Origin: Granulicella sp. S156
Lineage (GTDB): Bacteria; Acidobacteriota; Terriglobia; Terriglobales; Acidobacteriaceae
Direction of reading: 5' to 3'
Length of the DNA stretch: 61,438 bases
Assembly (NCBI RefSeq): GCF_009766105.1
Contig: NZ_LMUH01000022.1
Span: 576,571-638,008 of the forward strand
A program made the position numbers and the translations under genes. Positions within the stretch are counted from its first letter, which is position 1; the number at the start of each line of letters is the position of its first letter. This document shows, piece after piece, positions 8,854 through 17,442 of this stretch. The notes beneath the pieces are model-generated. The model was not told the DNA's origin and did not search any database. It saw only the letters and a program-made list of their open reading frames with translations.

Positions 8854-10437
8854 TCATGGAACGCTTGGTGTTGGCTGAAGCTGATAGTTGCCGCACTTAC
8901 AGGCATCGACAAACTTCAACTCAATATTCTCACCAAGTCCAGGTACGCTCTTGTAGCTCCACGTCTCATGTGACTCATCTGAAGAATTCAGAGCTGGATG
9001 AGAGTCAATGCTGAACGGTTGGCCGTAGAGAATGTAGATGCGTCCGCGATCGGTCTCCCATCCAGGAATGGTAGCGGCGAAGTGCTGATTGGCATAGGCA
9101 ATACGCCGGTAGTGTTCCGTTCGGTAGGTATCCGCTGGAGCCCCCGCTGGATCGCGCCTCAGCCAGAACTGCTCGATGAAGTGGTCGCGTTCCGGGTCGC
9201 TCCCAAGCGAGAGGAAGGCGGCACGTTCAGCCGGAGTGATATTCCACCGGACATCCTGATCAAGCCAGTTCTGGTATTGAGAAGTAATCGTTGGAGCCGT
9301 GGATGCGTTCGGACTCGCAGATTGGGAAATAGGGCTGGAATCGGTTGTAGGATTGCTGGCCGCGCCCGAAGCTGCGGCACTCTGTGTATGGACGGACTGA
9401 GTTGGTACCGTGGACTGCGCTCGGACCATTGTGCCGACGCTGACTGCGGCAACTGCAATCAGCAGTGTAAGAACTCCGAAGGCTATGGGTTGTGTGAGAG
9501 CAGGACCTTTCTGCAATCCGAGTAAACGTTTGATGCGCATGGTGAGATTTCCTCCAGTAACTCCAAGGGTGAATGCAGGCAGGGTGGAACGATGTTCCTC
9601 AAGCAGGGACAACGCTCTGGCATAGATCAGTGCGTTTCCACTGACCTCTACAGCGATATCGTCGCAACAATTTTCGCGCTCTTGTCGGATCGTCTTCGAG
9701 ACCCACCAGACGGCCGGATGGTAAAACAACAGTGCCTCCACGATGGACTGCAGCACACTGAACAAGTAGTCATGACGGCGAATATGAGCCAGCTCATGTG
9801 CCAGGATGGCTTCAATCTGCGCCATTGATAGTCCGCTTAGACAACCCAAAGGGATGAGAACGACCGGACGAAACCAACCAATCAAAGTAGGAACCTGAAC
9901 GATAGCGGAGTTCATCAGGCGGACAGGCCGCGTGATAGACAGGCGACGAGCAAGTCGATAAAAGTTAGCCTGAAGTTCCTGAGGCAGCGGGAATGATGCG
10001 GCGGATTTAATCCGATGTGCAACGACTAGACCAAGCCCCAGACGGCCGAAGACAAACAACACACCTGTGCCCCACAAGAACAGAAGCAGAGGCAAGAAGC
10101 GATCGAGCGTATAGGTGATGCGGTCAAGCAGAGGCTCGGAGAATGAGACTCCACCACGGCTGCTTACCGAAGGTAACTGCAATGTTGAACCGAAAAGCTC
10201 ACCGGTATGACTCTGCCCAACCATGACGAGATGGATACAGGTGATCATAGGCAATACGGCCATAAGCACAAGCGCGGAACAAGCGACGAGATAGCGGACT
10301 TGTGAAGATCGCCCATGCAACAGCGGCAGGACACAGGACATCAGAATGGCAACCAGCGCTCCCTGCCAGCAGAAGTGGAGCAGTGTCCAACCAACGACAT
10401 GGGTAAGAGATTCTATCGGCACGCTCAGCATATTCAT
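8854..10437 (-). CDS. M56 (BlaR1/MecR1-like) membrane metallopeptidase with C-terminal GWxTD domain
   Basis: A 527-residue membrane protein. The N-terminal half has four hydrophobic helices and an M56 zinc-protease core with HELAH at about residues 214-218 (H, E and H intact) and a downstream CCDDIA motif that supplies the third ligand region. After another helix (about 310-330) and a Ser/Thr/Pro/Ala-rich linker comes a GWxTD domain at about 390-515 (WLDQDVRWNITPAERAAF, FWLRRDP, GWETDRGRIYILYGQP). In BlaR1 the peptidase inactivates BlaI; here the usual penicillin-binding sensor is replaced by GWxTD, a domain frequent in Acidobacteriota with unknown ligand. The start codon overlaps the blaI stop by 4 bp, so the pair is translationally coupled. 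Confidence 0.88.
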   Translation of the reverse strand: MNMLSVPIESLTHVVGWTLLHFCWQGALVAILMSCVLPLLHGRSSQVRYLVACSALVLMAVLPMITCIHLVMVGQSHTGELFGSTLQLPSVSSRGGVSFSEPLLDRITYTLDRFLPLLLFLWGTGVLFVFGRLGLGLVVAHRIKSAASFPLPQELQANFYRLARRLSITRPVRLMNSAIVQVPTLIGWFRPVVLIPLGCLSGLSMAQIEAILAHELAHIRRHDYLFSVLQSIVEALLFYHPAVWWVSKTIRQERENCCDDIAVEVSGNALIYARALSLLEEHRSTLPAFTLGVTGGNLTMRIKRLLGLQKGPALTQPIAFGVLTLLIAVAAVSVGTMVRAQSTVPTQSVHTQSAAASGAASNPTTDSSPISQSASPNASTAPTITSQYQNWLDQDVRWNITPAERAAFLSLGSDPERDHFIEQFWLRRDPAGAPADTYRTEHYRRIAYANQHFAATIPGWETDRGRIYILYGQPFSIDSHPALNSSDESHETWSYKSVPGLGENIELKFVDACKCGNYQLQPTPSVP

Positions 10438-10835
10438 CGGTTCCCCTTTTCAAAGGCGTCGAGCATCTGCCGAATCTCTTTCAACTCGGCGGAAGAAACT
10501 TTTTTTGACGAAAGCGCGCCAAGCACGAGATTCTTGGCGGAGCCATTGAACGCGCGTTGAAGCAGGTTCCCAGCTAGTTGCTGCTGGGTCTGCTCTCTGG
10601 GAATAGCTGGGCCGTAAACGTGCGAGCGGAAGCGTTCGCTTCTCTCCAGCAGGCCCTTCTCGGACATAACCTGCATCTGCTTGAGCACCGTAGTGTAGCC
10701 AATGTCCTTGCCGCTAAGTGCGTCGAAGACTTCGCGGACAGTTGCTGGGCCGGTACTCCAGAGCACATTGAGAATAGCGAGCTCTGCTTCGGTTGGGAGC
10801 GGGGTCAGGAGTGCTGCAGGGACTTTCTTATTCAT
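10434..10835 (-). CDS. BlaI/MecI/CopY-family transcriptional repressor
   Basis: A 133-residue winged-helix repressor. The N-terminal half (PLPTEAELAILNVLWSTGPA, then VREVFDAL and YTTVLKQMQVMSEKGLL) is the BlaI DNA-binding domain; the C-terminal half is the dimerisation region cut by the partner protease in BlaI/MecI. I chose ATG 10835 because homologues begin just before this helix and the promoter elements lie immediately upstream; a longer frame to 10937 would run over the operators. There is no Shine-Dalgarno, consistent with a leaderless transcript. It is coupled to the M56 gene, so the repressor and its probable inactivating protease are made together. Confidence 0.9.
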   Translation of the reverse strand: MNKKVPAALLTPLPTEAELAILNVLWSTGPATVREVFDALSGKDIGYTTVLKQMQVMSEKGLLERSERFRSHVYGPAIPREQTQQQLAGNLLQRAFNGSAKNLVLGALSSKKVSSAELKEIRQMLDAFEKGNR

Positions 10836-10842
10836 GAGCACC

Positions 10843-10885
10843 ACAGTAGTACGACAAATCTCGTATGTCAACGATAAATATCGTA
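10843..10885 (-). promoter_or_regulatory. blaI-M56 promoter with two tandem BlaI-type operators
   Basis: Two near-identical dyads, acgacaaatctcgta (10851-10865) and acgataaatatcgta (10871-10885), lie exactly 20 bp apart (two helical turns). On the minus strand a perfect -35 TTGACA (10871-10866) lies between them, a 17-bp spacer contains the first dyad, and a -10-like TACTGT sits at 10848-10843. Transcription would begin at about 10836, next to the ATG. The layout implies repression by occlusion of RNA polymerase, which fits BlaI-type autoregulation. Confidence 0.75.
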
Positions 10886-10954
10886 CAAAGCTGGGAGCGA
10901 ACGCGAAAATGCCCACTGCTGGCAAAAACCGCCGCAAGGAAGGACAGTAGCGCG

Positions 10955-10968
10955 GGTAATTGAATCTG
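10955..10968 (+). repeat. Direct repeat, right copy (ggtaattgaatctg)
   Basis: Second copy of the 14-nt sequence at 8625-8638. Thirty bases further right is an inverted repeat caaata/tattg(g) type dyad at 10999-11017 (arms caaata and tatttg, 7-nt spacer). The stretch up to 11109 contains no gene. Confidence 0.4.
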
Positions 10969-11109
10969 TTACTTACGTGGGATTGCGCCCGATAACCGCA
11001 AATAACTCACGTATTTGTGGAGGTCGATTTTTCTCCCATACTACGAATGGCAAATCTCAGATCTACGTTGCAACATCCCGGCACATATTCTGACAAACCT
11101 ATATCAAAA

Positions 11110-12648
11110 TTAAACGGGGGCACGCGCAGAGGCGATCGCACGAGGCGTGTAAGTAAGATCTTCGACGAAAGGATAGGTCGGTTTGCGGAGCCTGTTCTTC
11201 GGCAGGTGGATGATGTCCTGATTAATAGAACCATCTGAGAGCGCCATCAGACTGGGGTTTGCCAGTGGTGCGAGCTCAGGCGAGAGGTATCCCGATTTCA
11301 CAACAATGATCTTGAAAGACGAGGGCTGAAGGCCCAGCCGCGTGAAGTCAACAATGTCGTGATAAGGACGCCTCTGGGCCGAAAGAACGAGAGTGATTCC
11401 TTCGATCTGCACCACCGCTTCACGCAGGCGAGGTGTGGAGGCTTGAAGCAGAAAGATCACCTTCGCTTTAGCCTTCACAGGCTTGCTACCCAACGGATCG
11501 AGCGTCGCACCGATGGAAAGAGGAAGCGTGGCGCCTACACCGGCCTCATAACAGGCATCAGCGGCTGGCTTATCGGTAATTCCTGCAAAGACCACGTTCT
11601 GCGCCTTGAAGCGCAAAAGCTCTTCAAGAACTTCGGCGCGGTCGCTGGTTCCACCGCCGGTGGGGTTATCACCCGAATCGGCCAGAATAGCCGGATGTGT
11701 CGTTGCCTTCATGGCGCGCTGAATACACTCGTCTACGGTCCCAGTCTCTGTGCCGAACTGAAACTCCTTACGCGCATCCCAGTACTGCTGCGCGAGGTCG
11801 ACGGCGATCTTCTTCTCTGTAGCAGGAGCTATACCGGTTACAACCGCACACGCAGTCGAGCGCGGTTCATCGGCCCACACATAGCCGACGAGCAGTGAGA
11901 CATCCAGAATGCCCGGCTCTTCGTTCAACTTTGGCAACTGCGCCCATAACCGCTTGCCTGGCTGCCACTCCGTGCTGCTGCGTTCGCCGGGCATCAACAC
12001 CGGGATGGGAGCCCACACGAGGCTGGGACGGATGTGTTGATCCAGACAGTGGAGAAGCATATTACAAGCACGCTGCATCGTCTCTTCTTTGTCGATGTGC
12101 GGTGCCGTTCTGAACGCGGAGAACATGTCGACGTTGTCGATCACTCGCTGGCTGACATTGCCGTGCAGATCGTACGAAGCCGACATCAGACAATCGGAAC
12201 CGACGACCTTTCGCGCAGCTTCCATCCAGTCCCCTTCTGCATCCCGCATGCCATCCACAAACATGGCTCCGTGCATAGGCAAGAAAAGACCGTCGAGCGG
12301 AAGTAGCGCCTGGAGTCGCTTCAAAAAATCCGCCTTGATGGTGTCATAGGTATCCTTGTCGACTGGGCCTCCGGGCACAGCCTGCGCCACCACAGTCGGC
12401 ATAAAGGTCACAGGATATTTCTTGAGGAAGGCGAATCGCTGTGAGTTGGTAAGAGCGTCACTGGTCAATATCTCAAAGTCCGCCATCCGCGCGCGGATAC
12501 GGCTATAGGTGCTGCATTCGATCCCAATGCCACCAAAGGCGATGCGGGGCTGCTTCTCTCCAGCAAATGTCTTCGCAAGACCATACCGCGACAAAGAACC
12601 CACAAGAGTAGCTGCGGACGCGTTCTTGAGAAATGATCTTCTTTGCAT
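11110..12648 (-). CDS. M81-family (MlrC-like) metallopeptidase, probably Tat-exported
   Basis: A 512-residue protein with a twin-arginine leader (MQRRSFLKNASAATLVGSL) followed by an MlrC-like body. Landmarks are GGIGIECSTYSRIRA near residue 40, LDGLFLPMHGAMFVDG, SASYDLHGNVS with the metal-binding Asp/His pair, and a C-terminal half with ILADSGDNPTGGGTSDRAEVL. MlrC is known for degrading linearised microcystin, but most members have unknown, probably amide-cleaving, functions; the substrate cannot be assigned. The gene follows a TonB receptor on the same strand with a hairpin between, so it is the last gene of the leftward sugar locus or an independent unit. The export signal places it in the periplasm. 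Confidence 0.85.
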   Translation of the reverse strand: MQRRSFLKNASAATLVGSLSRYGLAKTFAGEKQPRIAFGGIGIECSTYSRIRARMADFEILTSDALTNSQRFAFLKKYPVTFMPTVVAQAVPGGPVDKDTYDTIKADFLKRLQALLPLDGLFLPMHGAMFVDGMRDAEGDWMEAARKVVGSDCLMSASYDLHGNVSQRVIDNVDMFSAFRTAPHIDKEETMQRACNMLLHCLDQHIRPSLVWAPIPVLMPGERSSTEWQPGKRLWAQLPKLNEEPGILDVSLLVGYVWADEPRSTACAVVTGIAPATEKKIAVDLAQQYWDARKEFQFGTETGTVDECIQRAMKATTHPAILADSGDNPTGGGTSDRAEVLEELLRFKAQNVVFAGITDKPAADACYEAGVGATLPLSIGATLDPLGSKPVKAKAKVIFLLQASTPRLREAVVQIEGITLVLSAQRRPYHDIVDFTRLGLQPSSFKIIVVKSGYLSPELAPLANPSLMALSDGSINQDIIHLPKNRLRKPTYPFVEDLTYTPRAIASARAPV

Positions 12649-12684
12649 AGAAATAAGCTCCAGAGTTGGACTGCGCGAAAAGAT

Positions 12685-12711
12685 GGCAGACCCGGTACTC
12701 CCGGGTCTGCC
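12685..12711 (-). terminator. Hairpin terminator after the TonB receptor
   Basis: A perfect 10-bp stem (ggcagacccg at 12685-12694 with cgggtctgcc at 12702-12711), loop of 7 nt, followed on the minus strand by ATCTTTTC. It lies 15 bp beyond the receptor stop codon and 37 bp before the M81 start codon, so M81 may receive only read-through transcription. Confidence 0.7.
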
Positions 12712-12725
12712 GCTTGGCGGAGGCT

Positions 12726-15700
12726 TTAGAAGTGAAACTTACCCGCAAACTGAATAATCCTAGGGTTATACGCATTTGCGGTACTCGAGATAACTCCATT
12801 TGCGGCATTGCCCAAAGTTGCAGTGGGGAAGGCAAACTGCGCAGTATTCAAGACATTGAAAGCCTCGGTCCGGAACTCGAGCTTATAACGCTCGGTAAGG
12901 TCGAAGGTTTTGAAGACGGAGAGGTCGACACGCTGCAAGCCAGGACCAGTGATCTGGTCGCGCCGCTCGTTGCCGACAACTCCGCCATCTTGTGCTTGAA
13001 AAGCAGCAGTATTGAACCACTCGCCTACAGTACGACGGCTGAGCCGGGCACTCGCAATCTGGTTTGGGCGATCGGAGGTACCGACTCCGGGTCGCGTTCC
13101 GCTGCGGTTGGTAATATTGGTCTCCGAAAAGGGCAGGCCTGTATTCAAAACCACCAGACCATTTGTCTGCCAGCCCCTTGCGAGAATGCCCTTGAAGCCT
13201 CTCAGGCTGTTGCCAAAGGGCAGGCTATAGTTGAAGGTTCCGGCGACACGGTTGCGCACATCGAGGTTCGAGTTGCCATATTCGAGCGTCGAGACCTGTG
13301 ACGGGATCGAACCAAAGCCGTCGCCTCCGTCATTGCTGATCGCCTCGGAGTCGTCGAGATTGTGCGCATGCACATAGTCGAACGAGAGATCCAGGCCCTT
13401 GCTCAGCCGACGCTTGAGAACGAACTCGATCGCGTTGTAGCTTCCTGCACCCTTCGAAGTAAAGAGTGGGACACTCGTCACGCCGGGCGAATCGGCATAG
13501 TACGGACGCAGTACGTTGTAGTTGTAGCTTGATAGAACAAGCGTCGCCGCTGTTGGATCGACGTAGGAAGCGCTATTGGGTGAAGCTGCATTGGCGTCTG
13601 GAAGGTAATAGGCCATCCTGCGTGCAAACTCGCCCACATAGGTGACGCTGGCAACCGTCCCGGCGAACTCGCGCTCCACTGTCAGGTTGGTCTGCTCAAC
13701 ATAGGTGGACTTGAAGTGCGGATCAAGAGCGGCACTCACAGACCCCTGAGGGTTGCTTGCATTGGTTGCAACAGGCAACGGCAGACCCTCGGCTAGAGTC
13801 GCGAAGGAAGGATTACATCCGCTTGCTGCCGTGGACACCGACGAACAGGATCCGTAGGAACCAGTGAAGGGCTGGTTGACAAGTGCCGAACCCGAGGTCA
13901 GATTTTCAGGGGCAAACGTCAAACCGAACCCTCCACGCACAACGGTCTTTGGCAGTACCGTCCATGCGAATCCAACGCGAGGCGCGAAATTGGAGTAATC
14001 CGGCCGAATGTTGCCGTACTTATTGACACCGGCAGTGCCTGCGACCACGATCTTTCCTGTATCCGTATCGAAGTTAGAGAGATAGTTGTTGATCTCCGTA
14101 TACGGCGTGAATAGGTCGTAACGAACGCCAAGGTTAAGCGTTAGGTTCGGCAGCCAATGCCAGTCATCTTGAAAATAGACATGCGGCTCCCAGCTTCGGT
14201 TGTGAGGCTGAACCAGAATGGCATTGCGAACCACGTTTGAAAACGTACCGGCAAGAAGCGTTTCGAAATTCGTGATGGTCCAGGATCCTGCCGCCGAATC
14301 GGTTTGGGTCACAGTATCCTGACGACGCAATACCCCCGCGCCGAACTTGATGCTCTGTTTGCCATGGGTCCAGTTGAGCGAGCCTAAGTACTGGAAGGTG
14401 TTCTCCAGATAAATGATTGGTGGATGCACCCCAAGAGTGGGCCCCTGGCTAATTGTGATGGGGGCCAGTTCGTCCGTGCGGGGGCTGATGTTGATATTGG
14501 GCTGACCAAAGGCCGTGTTAACACTCTGGCCAAAACCCAGTGGATCCTGGGCATTATTCAGGAACGTGTACCCACCCTTGAGCTCCAACAACAAGTTCGG
14601 CGTAAGCGTACGAATATAGTTCAGCTGTCCCTGGTAGGCCAGGCTCTTAGCAGGTCCCGGATAGCTACCCAAATTGCCGGCCGGAGAGATCGTCAGTCCA
14701 TCCTCAGTGACATTGGGGAAGAGTCCCCCGATATTCGTGTTCACACGGTTCCATGTGAAACGGGCAAAGAACAAGTTTGAGTCGTTGAACCGGTGGTCCA
14801 CTCGCACGTCGAAAGTATTGCCAAGCTGTGCGTAAGAAGGTGAGGCCGTGAAATTGTTGCTCACCCCCGAACTCGTTGGCGCCGGGAACAGATTGAAGTA
14901 CTGCAGGCCCACCGGATCAAACGCCGCTGGAGCGATGATGGTGCCGATGGCAGAATTGTCCGTAAAGTTTCCAGGATTTGCACGCTCATACGCTGTCGGC
15001 ACAGTTGTCTCTGTGGGGTTCTGTCCTCTGACAAGCCGAAAGCCTTCATAGTCACCGAAGAAGAAAGTGCGCCCCCTCACGATTGGGCCGCCGAGGCTTC
15101 CTCCGAACTGGTTCTGGTGCCAGGCTGGCTTTGGAATGGGTTGCCCAAACTTATACGGATTGGCATCCAGTGAAGTGTTGCGAACAAATTCATAGGCCGT
15201 TCCATGCAGTTCGTTCGTACCAGTCTTTGTAATCACATTGATGATGGCTCCGGCTGAACGACCGACCTCTGCCGTAAAGATGTTCGTTTGTACGTTAACC
15301 TCTTGAATCGCATCGATCGAAGGCCGCACACCGATCGACCCGATCACGCGTTCATTATTGTCCATTCCATCGATCAGTTGATTATTGATGACATCCGCCT
15401 GGCCATTCACGGAAACAGAGGAAGTCAGGCGGCGGTCGTCGGGGCGGTTCCCACTCGCGAGCCCATTATTGAGACCTTCCGTAGCGCCGGGCAACACCTG
15501 CACCATGTTGTAGAAGTTTCTTCCGTTCAAAGGAAGGTCTTGTGTGGCTTTCTCTGTAATGATCGCGCTCAGCACTGAGCTGTCGGACTGCAGTACAGGA
15601 GCCAGTCCCTCAACCTCAACAACCTGATTCTCCGCACCGGCCTGCAGGTGAGAATCTTCACGTGCCCGGTCACCAGCGACGAGATTGAACGTGTCGATCT

Positions 15701-16061
15701 TGGATTGCTTAAACCCCGTCCGGGAGATCTCCAACGAGTAGTGGTTTGGCTTCAGCAGCGTAAAGACAAACTCACCTGCTCCATTCGAATTGGTAGTTCG
15801 CTTCTCCTGTGTGTCCACATTGGTAAGCACAACTGTCGCGTCCGGAACAACGGAACCAGTCGCATCGAAAACGGTACCGACTACATCCGCAGTTGTGGCC
15901 TGCGCATGGGAACGTGGCACAGAAAAGACACTCAGAAATAGCAGCGTCAGAGCTGCAACAAACCGCAGAACATGTGCTCGACTGAGAGCAGGCAAGGCAG
16001 AGGTGTTGTTACATGAGTGGGAGAAATCTCTACCGGAAATGAAATTCAATAGAACGTTCAT
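12726..16061 (-). CDS. TonB-dependent receptor, Oar-like
   Basis: A 1,111-residue outer-membrane receptor. The signal peptide ends near residue 55 (FVAALTLLFLSVFSVPRSHA after a 30-residue N-extension). A carboxypeptidase-regulatory-like domain follows (VVGTVFDATGSVVPDATVVL), then a plug (LPLNGRNFYNMVQVLPGATEG, DNQLIDGMDNNERVIG-type segment, IDAIQEVNVQTNIFTAEVGR) and the barrel ending in RIIQFAGKFHF. The ATG at 16061 has AGGAG about 8 bp upstream. It follows the Gfo/Idh/MocA gene by 104 bp on the same strand and is probably co-regulated with it, as an uptake route for the sugar those enzymes handle. Confidence 0.93.
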   Translation of the reverse strand: MNVLLNFISGRDFSHSCNNTSALPALSRAHVLRFVAALTLLFLSVFSVPRSHAQATTADVVGTVFDATGSVVPDATVVLTNVDTQEKRTTNSNGAGEFVFTLLKPNHYSLEISRTGFKQSKIDTFNLVAGDRAREDSHLQAGAENQVVEVEGLAPVLQSDSSVLSAIITEKATQDLPLNGRNFYNMVQVLPGATEGLNNGLASGNRPDDRRLTSSVSVNGQADVINNQLIDGMDNNERVIGSIGVRPSIDAIQEVNVQTNIFTAEVGRSAGAIINVITKTGTNELHGTAYEFVRNTSLDANPYKFGQPIPKPAWHQNQFGGSLGGPIVRGRTFFFGDYEGFRLVRGQNPTETTVPTAYERANPGNFTDNSAIGTIIAPAAFDPVGLQYFNLFPAPTSSGVSNNFTASPSYAQLGNTFDVRVDHRFNDSNLFFARFTWNRVNTNIGGLFPNVTEDGLTISPAGNLGSYPGPAKSLAYQGQLNYIRTLTPNLLLELKGGYTFLNNAQDPLGFGQSVNTAFGQPNINISPRTDELAPITISQGPTLGVHPPIIYLENTFQYLGSLNWTHGKQSIKFGAGVLRRQDTVTQTDSAAGSWTITNFETLLAGTFSNVVRNAILVQPHNRSWEPHVYFQDDWHWLPNLTLNLGVRYDLFTPYTEINNYLSNFDTDTGKIVVAGTAGVNKYGNIRPDYSNFAPRVGFAWTVLPKTVVRGGFGLTFAPENLTSGSALVNQPFTGSYGSCSSVSTAASGCNPSFATLAEGLPLPVATNASNPQGSVSAALDPHFKSTYVEQTNLTVEREFAGTVASVTYVGEFARRMAYYLPDANAASPNSASYVDPTAATLVLSSYNYNVLRPYYADSPGVTSVPLFTSKGAGSYNAIEFVLKRRLSKGLDLSFDYVHAHNLDDSEAISNDGGDGFGSIPSQVSTLEYGNSNLDVRNRVAGTFNYSLPFGNSLRGFKGILARGWQTNGLVVLNTGLPFSETNITNRSGTRPGVGTSDRPNQIASARLSRRTVGEWFNTAAFQAQDGGVVGNERRDQITGPGLQRVDLSVFKTFDLTERYKLEFRTEAFNVLNTAQFAFPTATLGNAANGVISSTANAYNPRIIQFAGKFHF

Positions 16062-16165
16062 GCGGATCTCCTTGCATCGAGTCGGTCGATTTTAAGTAAA
16101 GGTCTGCCAACACATCCGCCGATTGGAAAGCGGGTGTCTTGCCATGCTGCAGGCTCGAACGGAGC

Positions 16166-17434
16166 CTACTTAAACTGGGTGATATCCATACCCAGCGAAT
16201 ACGCTTCGCTGTTTTGCTGTAGTGCGTCCCACGCTACCTCCTGGCCAGTCTCCGCTGCCTTCCGGCCGAGCATGCAGCTTCGAGCGCTTGAAACGCCGTC
16301 CGCTATCTGGTTGTGAAACTTCCCAGAAGTAATACTCTCGATGAATCCACGATCTTTCATCGTATCGGCGAGCCGAAGATTGTCGGTGAACGCTCCGTCC
16401 GCGGCAAACTTTCCCGGAGCACTCTTCGCCGGTGCATCGTCGACCCACGTCCACGGATTCTGTCCAGCAATCTTCAATGCCCCTGAGTAAGGAGCATCCG
16501 CGACGCCCAGAGAACCGAAGATGCGTTCGGATACGTCGAAAAATCCGTTCGTCCCAAATTGTGTAGAAGAGAAACTCAACTCTACTCCGCCAGGATAGGT
16601 AAAAATAACCTGGTAGTTGTCCGAGACATTTCCGAAGTTCTGGACCACCAGGCGGCTACTCTTCCCCACAGCGCTAATGGGATGCGTTCCCACAATCCAG
16701 TTGCAGACATCGATGACATGGATATTCTGCTCCAGCAGAATGTCTCCCGACAGTGTGCGGTCCCACAACCAGTCTCGCAACCGGCGCTCGTCAGCAGGCA
16801 TGCCGGAGCGGTCCGGATAGCTGGAAGCCGGAGCGTTGTAATGCGCGGAGATCGATGCGATCCTGCCTATCTCTCCCGCGTGGATTCTGCGCACGATCTC
16901 TGCAAACGGTGGGGCGCTGCGAACCTGAAATCCCACATCGATGCTCACCGTCCCGTCGACCCGCTTCGCAATCTCAAGCGCGCGAACTGTCTGCGCAAAA
17001 TCCACGCCTACTGGTTTTTCGCAATAGGCATGCTTGCCCGCGCTCACGACACCCTCGAGATGCTCCACATGAAAAAAGGGCGGTGTCGAAATCTGTATGG
17101 CATCGACATCCGGGCTTGCCGCAAGCTGCTGAAACGCGGTGTAGCCCCGGAACATCAGCTTGGGGTCGATGGCTGGATGTCCCAAGCCTGCATTTACTTC
17201 GTCGAAGTGTGTCTTCGCCTTCTCCAGTTGATCGGGAAAGATATCGGCCAAAGCAACAATGCGGGCGCTGGTATTCTTTGCAAACGACGTCGCTACAGCA
17301 GTCCCACGTCTTCCGCACCCGAGCAACGCATAGCGCACCGCGGAGTTTGCCTCATACCCAAAGGCAGTCTTTGGCTTTAAGATCAAAAGTCCCGCCCCGG
17401 CAGCTGACATGCCAAGAAACTTTCTTCGATTCAT
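16166..17434 (-). CDS. Gfo/Idh/MocA-family oxidoreductase with Tat-type leader
   Basis: A 422-residue NAD(P)-dependent sugar oxidoreductase. The leader MNRRKFLGMSAAGAGLLIL is a twin-arginine signal. The Rossmann fold begins with VRYALLGCGRRGTAVA (about residues 33-48), and the family motif CEKPVGVD (Glu-Lys-Pro) is intact near residue 140. The C-terminal alpha/beta domain contains NIHVIDVCNWIVGTHP. Exported members such as glucose-fructose oxidoreductase and GH109-type glycosidases fold with cofactor in the cytoplasm before Tat transport, so periplasmic sugar oxidation or glycoside cleavage is plausible. It sits 8 bp after the isomerase gene on the same strand, which indicates an operon. Confidence 0.88.
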   Translation of the reverse strand: MNRRKFLGMSAAGAGLLILKPKTAFGYEANSAVRYALLGCGRRGTAVATSFAKNTSARIVALADIFPDQLEKAKTHFDEVNAGLGHPAIDPKLMFRGYTAFQQLAASPDVDAIQISTPPFFHVEHLEGVVSAGKHAYCEKPVGVDFAQTVRALEIAKRVDGTVSIDVGFQVRSAPPFAEIVRRIHAGEIGRIASISAHYNAPASSYPDRSGMPADERRLRDWLWDRTLSGDILLEQNIHVIDVCNWIVGTHPISAVGKSSRLVVQNFGNVSDNYQVIFTYPGGVELSFSSTQFGTNGFFDVSERIFGSLGVADAPYSGALKIAGQNPWTWVDDAPAKSAPGKFAADGAFTDNLRLADTMKDRGFIESITSGKFHNQIADGVSSARSCMLGRKAAETGQEVAWDALQQNSEAYSLGMDITQFK

Positions 17435-17442
17435 AGTCCCTC

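Noticed and set aside
10999..11017. Inverted repeat caaata/tatttg as a terminator of the M81 gene
   Set aside because: It is about 95 bp beyond the stop codon, AT-rich and lacks a U-run in the minus direction; an operator is as likely, so no call was made.
12649..12684. M81 gene as a certain member of the isomerase operon
   Set aside because: A good hairpin separates it from the receptor, so operon membership is left open.
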